The notes under the pieces: generated by a model
Database searches by the model: none
What the model was told of the DNA's origin: nothing
Seen by the model: the letters and a program-made list of their open reading frames with translations, nothing else
Position numbers and translations under genes: made by a program
Assembly: GCA_017456945.1 (NCBI GenBank)
Contig: JAFTIK010000061.1
Coordinates: forward strand, 1 to 11,045
DNA length: 11,045 bases
Direction: 5' to 3'
Source: Clostridia bacterium
GTDB lineage: Bacteria > Bacillota_A > Clostridia > Christensenellales > Borkfalkiaceae
Part shown: positions 6,686 to 11,045 of the stretch, piece after piece
Layout of the letters: each line of letters starts with the position of its first letter
How positions within the stretch are numbered: position 1 is the first letter of the stretch

Positions 6686-7702
6686 TTATCCTACCAAGAA
6701 GAAATCGTTTGCAGGCGTTCCCCACTCGCCGTTAGTTATAGCGTTGATTTTAGTCATATATTCAAGTACGGCAGTCTTTTCTAAACTTGCCGAACGGAAA
6801 CTTATAGCGCAGTTACCTATAACGGTCAAGTTGAGATTATTAGCGTTAAATGTGGGCGTAAGGTCTTCGCCTAAAGCGCTTTGAACGGCGTTAACCACTT
6901 CGTTCATACTAGTTTGAGAGTCGGTAAGCCAACTTTGGTTTTGACTAAAAGAATTAACTAGTTTGGCAACCACTTCGGGCTTATCTTGAATAACCGACTT
7001 TTTAGCCACTAAAACGGCTTGCGGATAGCCTTGCCCTTCCCCGTACAATTCTTGCAACGAGCCGGCAATAGAAAGTTTGCCTTGCGTACCGTTTTCTTTA
7101 GTAGTTGCGGCAGGCTCTGGCACTACGAAATAATCGCAATCGGCTTGTGGGGTTACCGCTTGCCCGTTTGCAAGGGCTATAAGGTTAACTTTGTTAGCGT
7201 AAACCGCGCCACTTTCGGTTATATCTACGTATTCTATTAACGCGTCGTTTAATATTGCCTTAAAGGTAAGCCCAGGAACGTTAGCAAGGTTTATAACTCC
7301 AACCTTTTTACCGAGAAGATCGGTAAGATTTGCCTTGGTTATCTGTTCACCCGTGGCCTTTTTCATAATGAAAAGGTTACCGTGGGTTACTACGCCTAAC
7401 ATTTGATATCTGCTTGCATTGCCAAGAAGTTTAACGGCGGCGTTAACCGGCATAATGCAAAAATCTGCTTTCGGTTTTTCGCCCGTAACGAAAGTTTGAA
7501 TATATCTAGCATCAATAAGATTGATTTCAACTTCGCCAACTGCTTTTTTATCGTGTATTAGCCTTGCAACCGAAAGCGCAGGCGCGCCGTCGGGTGCGTA
7601 AAGTTGCAACTTGTCCGATTGAGTTTCAGTTTTGCAACCGAAAGAAAATAGGGATACAAGTAATAGTAAAAGAGATAAAATTAAAGTGATAAATTTTTTC
7701 AT
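6686..7702 (-). CDS. ABC transporter substrate-binding lipoprotein, NitT/TauT (NMT1/THI5-like) type
   Basis: This is the extracytoplasmic receptor of the importer. The 338-residue protein starts with MKKFITLILS, a long hydrophobic core and a SFGC lipobox (Cys23), so it should be lipid-anchored. The mature part opens with LQLYAPDGAPALSVARL (32-48) and includes ADFCIMPVNAAVKLLG (79-94), both typical of the two-lobed family that binds nitrate, alkanesulfonates, taurine or hydroxymethylpyrimidine. The ligand cannot be read from sequence: no thiamin, sulfonate, nitrate or riboflavin genes lie nearby, and the family is known for wide specificity. The ATG has AAAGGAG (7710-7716), which touches the stop codon of the GNAT gene, and starts 13 bases after it. 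Confidence 0.92.
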   Translation of the reverse strand: MKKFITLILSLLLLLVSLFSFGCKTETQSDKLQLYAPDGAPALSVARLIHDKKAVGEVEINLIDARYIQTFVTGEKPKADFCIMPVNAAVKLLGNASRYQMLGVVTHGNLFIMKKATGEQITKANLTDLLGKKVGVINLANVPGLTFKAILNDALIEYVDITESGAVYANKVNLIALANGQAVTPQADCDYFVVPEPAATTKENGTQGKLSIAGSLQELYGEGQGYPQAVLVAKKSVIQDKPEVVAKLVNSFSQNQSWLTDSQTSMNEVVNAVQSALGEDLTPTFNANNLNLTVIGNCAISFRSASLEKTAVLEYMTKINAITNGEWGTPANDFFLVG

Positions 7703-7715
7703 AAGTCTTCTCCTT

Positions 7716-8162
7716 TTATAATAATTTCAAATACAATCTTAAGGTAGTACCCTTTAAGTTTTTATACGTGCGCATATATTCAAAACCAAGTTTTTCGTGT
7801 AACTTAATACTCGGCAAGTTATCTTCTCTAATATCGGCAATCACAATCTTAAAGCCCTTTTCTTTGGCTAAATTATAAGCAAGTTTAAGCCCCGCAGTAG
7901 CAAACCCTTTCCCCCTAAATTCTTCTTTAATTTCGGGCGCAACGCTAATAACGGTATCAGAGTGAGCCTTGAAATTCATTAAACCTACGATATCGCTATC
8001 GTTTTGCAATAAGAAAAACTCAAAATACTTATTTTCGTAACTCTTTTCTATCGAACGAGATATAAGTTCAATGCGTTTTTTCTTGGTTAGCCCTTGGTAT
8101 TCAGTTTTATCGAAAATCCCTTGGTCGCAAAAGGTTATCGCTTTTAGTTTTAAGTTTTCCAT
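7716..8162 (-). CDS. GNAT family N-acetyltransferase
   Basis: This 148-residue protein belongs to the Gcn5-related acetyltransferases, which move acetyl from acetyl-CoA to an amine. The acetyl-CoA pyrophosphate loop is RGKGFA (83-88, pattern R-x-x-G-x-G/A), and the C-terminal segment NLPSIKLHEKLGFE (115-128) is the usual motif before the last strand, as in RimJ/RimL-like members. The acceptor is unknown. A GTG at 8168 is in frame, but it lies inside AAGGTGAT (8164-8171), a good match to the 16S 3' end placed just before the ATG at 8162; the ATG is therefore chosen. It is the first gene of the GNAT-ABC operon and follows the leader and terminator at 8201-8325, so an acetylated substrate or product of the importer is conceivable but unsupported. 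Confidence 0.88.
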   Translation of the reverse strand: MENLKLKAITFCDQGIFDKTEYQGLTKKKRIELISRSIEKSYENKYFEFFLLQNDSDIVGLMNFKAHSDTVISVAPEIKEEFRGKGFATAGLKLAYNLAKEKGFKIVIADIREDNLPSIKLHEKLGFEYMRTYKNLKGTTLRLYLKLL

Positions 8163-8200
8163 AATCACCTTATATTATATATAATGTTTAGCATATGAAT

Positions 8201-8237
8201 AAAAAAAGAAACTCCCTTTGCCAAAAAGCAAAGGGAG
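8201..8237 (-). terminator. Rho-independent terminator/attenuator upstream of the GNAT-ABC operon
   Basis: Minus strand: CTCCCTTTGC, six-base loop, GCAAAGGGAG (8237-8212), followed by TTTCTTTTTTT (8211-8201). It lies before the first gene of the operon. It could end spoIIID transcripts, control the operon by attenuation, or both. Confidence 0.88.
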
Positions 8238-8325
8238 GGACACGATTAAACAAGGCGTTAGCCTTGTAAAATTCCCTATTTATCCCTTTACCCTCAGGCG
8301 AACCTTTAGGTTTAGGTATTTACTT
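8201..8325 (-). ncRNA. Candidate regulatory leader RNA (riboswitch or attenuator) of the GNAT-ABC operon; class unknown
   Basis: A transcript from the promoter at 8332-8361 would begin near 8325 and meet the terminator at 8237-8212. It can form a small hairpin AACC-TAAA-GGTT (8312-8301) and a perfect seven-pair hairpin ACAAGGC-TAAC-GCCTTGT (8267-8250). In an alternative fold, AAAGGGA (8289-8283) pairs with TCCCTTT (8236-8230) and GGGA (8276-8273) pairs with TCCC (8240-8237). Those partners are mostly the 5' arm of the terminator, so the folds exclude each other, the usual logic of a switch. I find no TPP, FMN, SAM, purine, lysine, ykkC or T-box core motif. No leader peptide with a ribosome binding site is visible. 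It could also be the plain 3' end of spoIIID mRNA. Confidence 0.5.
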
Positions 8326-8331
8326 AAATAT

Positions 8332-8361
8332 ATTTTAATATACGGCCGTGATATTTGTCAA
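8332..8361 (-). promoter_or_regulatory. Sigma-A promoter for the GNAT-ABC operon leader, with a palindrome in its spacer
   Basis: Minus strand: TTGACA (8361-8356), 18 bases, TAAAAT (8337-8332). The spacer contains the palindrome ACGGCCGT (8342-8349) flanked by AATAT and ATATT, so a regulator could bind here. It lies just after the spoIIID stop codon. Confidence 0.65.
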
Positions 8362-8379
8362 GCAAAAAACAACCGAGTT

Positions 8380-8646
8380 TTAACACTTGTCGCGTTCTTT
8401 TATCGTCTTGTATTTTTTCTTGGTTGCAAGCCCACCGCGAATATGACGTTCTTCAAGATTGTTATTTAACACCTTTCTTACCCTAGCGTAAAGTTCTTTA
8501 TCTATCTTTTTTAGCCGTTCGGAAACGTCTTTATGCACGGTTGACTTAGAAAAATGGAATATACTTGCCGTAGCGCGAACGGTTGCGCCTGTTTCGGCTA
8601 TGTAGTTGGCTTCTTCTATTATTCTGTCTATTATATCTTCTCGCAA
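8380..8646 (-). CDS. spoIIID: Stage III sporulation transcriptional regulator SpoIIID
   Basis: SpoIIID is the small DNA-binding protein of the sporulating mother cell that activates or represses sigma-E genes and helps the handover to sigma-K. The 88-residue protein matches the family along its length: ATVRATASIFHFSKSTVHKD (21-40) holds the helix-turn-helix, with recognition helix SKSTVHKDVSERL (33-45), followed by EERHIRGGLATKKKYK (65-80), the basic C-terminal DNA-contacting region. The start is a TTG (8646-8644), chosen because homologues begin at this position and AGGGGG lies eight bases upstream. The rare start codon may keep expression modest. A sigma-E-type promoter lies just upstream. 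The gene stands alone between the phosphomutase and the ABC operon. It has no hairpin directly after its stop; the terminator at 8201-8237 may serve it. Confidence 0.96.
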   Translation of the reverse strand: MREDIIDRIIEEANYIAETGATVRATASIFHFSKSTVHKDVSERLKKIDKELYARVRKVLNNNLEERHIRGGLATKKKYKTIKERDKC

Positions 8647-8675
8647 AACCCTAACCCCCTTTTATAGAATAGTTA

Positions 8676-8704
8676 AGATTATGCAATTTTTCGACTAAAT
8701 ATGC
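8676..8704 (-). promoter_or_regulatory. Sigma-E-type promoter of spoIIID
   Basis: Minus strand: GCATATT (8704-8698) fits the sigma-E -35 consensus KMATATT. After 14 bases comes CATAATCT (8683-8676), matching six of eight positions of CATACAHT. Start would be near 8669. In Bacillus subtilis spoIIID is transcribed by sigma-E, so motif and gene agree. Confidence 0.7.
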
Positions 8705-8705
8705 C

Positions 8706-8735
8706 AAAAGCCGTCACCATTAAGCGACGGCTTTT
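8706..8735 (-). terminator. Intrinsic terminator after the phosphomutase gene
   Basis: The stem AAAAGCCGTC (8706-8715) and GACGGCTTTT (8726-8735) closes a ten-base loop that can add two more pairs, one a wobble. It begins four bases past the phosphomutase stop. The T-run is better on the plus strand (six T) than on the minus strand (four T), so it may work in both directions. Confidence 0.82.
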
Positions 8736-8738
8736 TTA

Positions 8739-10466
8739 TTAACCTTTCATTTTTTCTTCAAAGTCCTTACGAATAGCGTTAAACTTATCGGTAGATTCTT
8801 GTTCGGAATTGCCCCTTATTGAGTAATAAGCGCGAAGTTTAGGCTCTGTACCACTCGGGCGCATACAAACGTAACTACCGTCTTCAAGTTCGTAGTAGAT
8901 AGTGTTAGTTTTTGCGCAATCAATAGTTTCAACCGTTCCGTCGGGAAGTTTTCTTTCCGCAGTTTTATAATCGCGAACTGCAACTACTTTAATGCCTGCA
9001 ATTTCGGTAACGGTGGAATTTCTCATTCTTTCAACCGCTTGGTTCATTTCCTTCATAGCGTAAAGACCTTTATATTTTACGCTAATATTGCAATCGTGGA
9101 AATAACCGAACTGTTGATACAATTGTTGTAATCTTTCGTAAATACCTATTCCATGATAATTGTAGTAGCAAACCATTTCCGCAAATAGCATACTTGCAAC
9201 TACGGCGTCCTTATCCCTACTGTGAGTACCACGTAGCGAACCGCAACTGTCTTCGTAACCGAAGATGTATTCTCTTAAACCAGTATCGTCAAGTTCTTTA
9301 ATCTTTTCGCCGATATACTTAAAGCCTACGGGAACTTCTATCATTTCTACGCCGTAATGTTCGGCAACGAATCTGCCAAGGCTAGTGGTTGCAAAACTTT
9401 GAACTACGAAACCTTTCTTATTGAGTTTACCCGTTTCTTTAAGACGTCTTAAAATATAATCTAGTAAAAGCACGCCCGACTGGTTACCCGAAAGATTTAC
9501 GAACTCCCCTTCAAAATTTCTAATAGCAACGCCAAGTCTGTCGCAGTCGGGGTCAGTACCCAAAACCACGTCTGCCGACTTAAAGTCTGCCATCTTTATA
9601 CCAAGCGAAAGCGTTTCAAGATATTCGGGGTTAGGTATTTCTACCGTAGAGAACATGGGATCTTTGTTCAACTGTTCGGGAACGAGAATAGGATTAATTC
9701 CCATCTTTTTCAAGATTGTGGTAACGGGAATATATCCGCTACCGTGAACGGGGGTATAAACTAATTTAACCTTTTTTGCTACCGCTTTCAATTCCTTTGG
9801 TGAAAGCAATAACTTTTTAATGGTTTTATAGTATTTGTTGCAAATTTTCTTGCCGATAACCTTAATGTTTTTGGTTGCCTTTTCGTCGAAAAGTATTTTA
9901 GAAGAGAAATAGTTATCGGGTTCAGCGTCTATTTCGTTTATGTATTTAACAACGTTAGCCGTGTTTTCGGGCGACATTTGCGCGCCGTCTTCCCCGTACA
10001 TTTTATAACCGTTATCTTCCTTGGGGTTATGGCTTGCGGTAATCATTATACCCGCAATGGTTTTTAACTGCCTTACTGCAAAAGATAGCATAGGAACGGG
10101 ATGAACGTCGTTATAAATATACGTTTTAATCCCGTTAGACGCTAAAACGATTGCCGCAGAAGATGCGAATTCATAAGAATACTTTCTAGTATCGTAAGAA
10201 ATAACGACACCCCTTTCCATAAACTTTTTGCCAAGCGACTTAATATATTCTGCAAGACCTTGGGTAACACGGCGAACGGTGTAAACGTTAATCATGTTAG
10301 TTCCCATGCCGATAGTACCACGCATTCCGGCAGTACCAAATTCTAAGAATTTACCGAAACGGAATTCTATATCCTTTTCATTTTCCTTAAGGTCTAATAA
10401 TTCTTTTCTTTGTTCTTCGGTTAAGATTTCCTGCGCTAACCAATTTTCATAAATGTCTTTATACAT
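8739..10466 (-). CDS. pgcA: Alpha-phosphoglucomutase / phosphomannomutase
   Basis: This cytosolic enzyme interconverts glucose-6-phosphate and glucose-1-phosphate (possibly also mannose phosphates) through a phosphoserine, feeding sugar-nucleotide and envelope polysaccharide synthesis. The 575 residues agree with PgcA-type phosphohexomutases. Seen in order: FGTAGMRGTIGMG (43-55); the catalytic serine loop TASHNPKEDNGYK with Ser145; the Mg2+ loop GTDPDCDR with Asp305, Asp307 and Asp309; the sugar-specificity loop GYEDSCGS (403-410); and the phosphate-binding loop RPSGTEPKLR (536-545). All key residues are present. The ATG has GGAG five bases upstream (10472-10475), and a strong promoter lies at 10512-10540. 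It is a single gene with its own terminator. The choice between glucose and mannose preference is not certain from sequence. Confidence 0.96.
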   Translation of the reverse strand: MYKDIYENWLAQEILTEEQRKELLDLKENEKDIEFRFGKFLEFGTAGMRGTIGMGTNMINVYTVRRVTQGLAEYIKSLGKKFMERGVVISYDTRKYSYEFASSAAIVLASNGIKTYIYNDVHPVPMLSFAVRQLKTIAGIMITASHNPKEDNGYKMYGEDGAQMSPENTANVVKYINEIDAEPDNYFSSKILFDEKATKNIKVIGKKICNKYYKTIKKLLLSPKELKAVAKKVKLVYTPVHGSGYIPVTTILKKMGINPILVPEQLNKDPMFSTVEIPNPEYLETLSLGIKMADFKSADVVLGTDPDCDRLGVAIRNFEGEFVNLSGNQSGVLLLDYILRRLKETGKLNKKGFVVQSFATTSLGRFVAEHYGVEMIEVPVGFKYIGEKIKELDDTGLREYIFGYEDSCGSLRGTHSRDKDAVVASMLFAEMVCYYNYHGIGIYERLQQLYQQFGYFHDCNISVKYKGLYAMKEMNQAVERMRNSTVTEIAGIKVVAVRDYKTAERKLPDGTVETIDCAKTNTIYYELEDGSYVCMRPSGTEPKLRAYYSIRGNSEQESTDKFNAIRKDFEEKMKG

Positions 10467-10511
10467 AAAAACTCCATCAAACAGAAAATATAATATTCTA
10501 CATTATTTAAT

Positions 10512-10540
10512 ATTATAACCAAAACTAGCAAATAAGTCAA
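10512..10540 (-). promoter_or_regulatory. Sigma-A promoter of the phosphomutase gene
   Basis: Minus strand: TTGACT (10540-10535), 17 bases, TATAAT (10517-10512). The predicted start is near 10505, giving a leader of about 40 bases. Nothing further is recognised in the A- and T-rich stretch 10541-10600 between it and the tRNA promoter region. Confidence 0.86.
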
Positions 10541-10633
10541 AGAAAAAAGTAGATACAAAATAAAAGAGTATTCGTAATAAAAAAATTTCTTTTTTATAAG
10601 TAAAAATTTTTGTTTTATAAAGGCTTAAAACAG

Positions 10634-10662
10634 TTGACAAGCCATAAACATTTTGATATAAT
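10634..10662 (+). promoter_or_regulatory. Perfect consensus promoter of the tRNA cluster
   Basis: TTGACA (10634-10639), exactly 17 bases, TATAAT (10657-10662). Start would be near 10669, about 20 bases before the first tRNA. Upstream A- and T-tracts (about 10602-10621) resemble an UP element, as expected for stable-RNA promoters. Confidence 0.93.
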
Positions 10663-10689
10663 TCTTAGGCATTGTCTGCAAAAGGTGAT

Positions 10690-10763
<74 letters not shown>

Positions 10764-10785
10764 ACACTATTTGGCAAGAAGGTAT

Positions 10786-10862
10786 GCACCTGTAGCTCAG
10801 TTGGATAGAGCATCGGCCTTCTAAGCCGAGGGTCAGGGGTTCGAATCCCTTCAGGCGCACCA
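10786..10862 (+). tRNA. tRNA-Arg (TCT anticodon)
   Basis: Cloverleaf with anticodon stem TCGGC/GCCGA, loop CTTCTAA and anticodon TCT (10820-10822), which decodes AGA and AGG. The T-arm is AGGGG/CCCTT, discriminator A, encoded CCA. The acceptor stem GCACCTG/CAGGCGC has an A.C mismatch at pair 3-70 (10788 and 10856); G at position 3 would restore the usual pairing. One base separates its CCA from the next tRNA. Confidence 0.92.
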
Positions 10863-10863
10863 T

Positions 10864-10941
10864 GGCGGGTGTAGCTCAGTTGGTTAGAGCGCAAGATTGT
10901 GGTCCTTGAGGTCGTGGGTTCGATTCCCATCACCCGCCCCA
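10864..10941 (+). tRNA. tRNA-His (GTG anticodon) with encoded G-1
   Basis: The gene includes the extra 5' G (G-1, 10864) opposite discriminator C73 (10938), the key histidine identity pair, then acceptor GCGGGTG/CACCCGC, anticodon GTG (10899-10901) and encoded CCA. The last pair of the anticodon stem is an A31.C39 mismatch (10896 and 10904). It is one base downstream of tRNA-Arg, so 5' maturation must cut exactly between T10863 and G10864. Confidence 0.94.
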
Positions 10942-10966
10942 CTTTAATAACAAAGCACTTACTTAT

Positions 10967-11041
10967 AGGGGTGTCGCCAAGCGGTAAGGCACTGGATTTT
11001 GATTCCAGCATTCGTAGGTTCAAATCCTGCCACCCCTGCCA
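10967..11041 (+). tRNA. tRNA-Gln (TTG anticodon)
   Basis: Cloverleaf with anticodon stem CTGGA/TCCAG, loop TTTTGAT and anticodon TTG (10999-11001), T-arm GTAGG/CCTGC, discriminator G and encoded CCA. It decodes CAA and CAG. The first acceptor pair is A1-T72 (10967 and 11037) instead of the T1-A72 usual in bacterial tRNA-Gln. The cluster may continue beyond the window; no terminator is visible. Confidence 0.93.
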
Positions 11042-11045
11042 AAAA

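Noticed and set aside
8163..8168. GTG start of the acetyltransferase at 8168
   Set aside because: The GTG is part of the AAGGTGAT ribosome binding site of the ATG at 8162.
8174..8185. ATTATATATAAT palindrome before the acetyltransferase as an operator or second promoter
   Set aside because: It is a simple AT alternation. It contains TATAAT on the minus strand, but no acceptable -35 lies at the right distance.
8201..8325. Known riboswitch (TPP, FMN, SAM, purine, preQ1, ykkC guanidine) or T-box in the ABC-operon leader
   Set aside because: None of the core motifs of these classes is visible, for example no CTGAGA with ACCTGATCTGG and no AGGGTGG box. This is by eye; an Rfam search would be decisive.

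Overview
The window looks like chromosome from a low-GC, spore-forming Firmicute of the class Clostridia. The evidence is a SpoIIID sporulation regulator under what reads as a sigma-E promoter, a groESL operon with an HrcA/CIRCE operator, strong AGGAGG-type ribosome binding sites, perfect or near-perfect sigma-A promoters, AT-rich spacers and tRNAs with encoded CCA ends. The combination of a UPF0371 (DUF1846) protein, an orphan PqqD/HPr-kinase-like pair and an E/K-repeat membrane protein recalls uncultivated gut Clostridia; that placement is inference. No phage, transposon, CRISPR array or plasmid function is visible.

Layout. Positions 1-567 hold the start of groEL, complete groES, CIRCE and the groE promoter, all on the minus strand. 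Positions 665-1546 hold a membrane-anchored protein of unknown function with its own consensus promoter and terminator. Positions 1561-4134 hold a tight minus-strand operon: HPr-kinase-like ATPase, PqqD/RRE-like protein, UPF0371 protein. Diverging from it on the plus strand is an apbE-type flavin transferase lipoprotein gene (4181-5257). Converging on apbE, and sharing a CTAG with it so that both genes stop on TAG, is a minus-strand operon (5254-8162): GNAT acetyltransferase, ABC substrate-binding lipoprotein, permease, ATPase of the NitT/TauT type. That operon is preceded by a leader of about 125 nt with mutually exclusive antiterminator and terminator pairings. Then come spoIIID, a phosphoglucomutase/phosphomannomutase, and on the plus strand a tRNA cluster (Gly-Arg-His-Gln) driven by a perfect TTGACA-17-TATAAT promoter. 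No gene-free stretch exceeds about 225 bases.

How the parts work together. Most genes are housekeeping units: chaperonins, hexose-phosphate metabolism, tRNAs and sporulation control. The accessory interest lies in (i) the ABC operon leader, a candidate riboswitch or attenuator of no class I recognise; (ii) the kinase-PqqD-UPF0371 operon, where a peptide-binding domain sits next to a kinase with no precursor peptide in sight; (iii) apbE, which appears to be transcribed as a leaderless mRNA; and (iv) the tRNA cluster, in which every tRNA carries a non-standard base or pair at a structurally or identity-relevant position.
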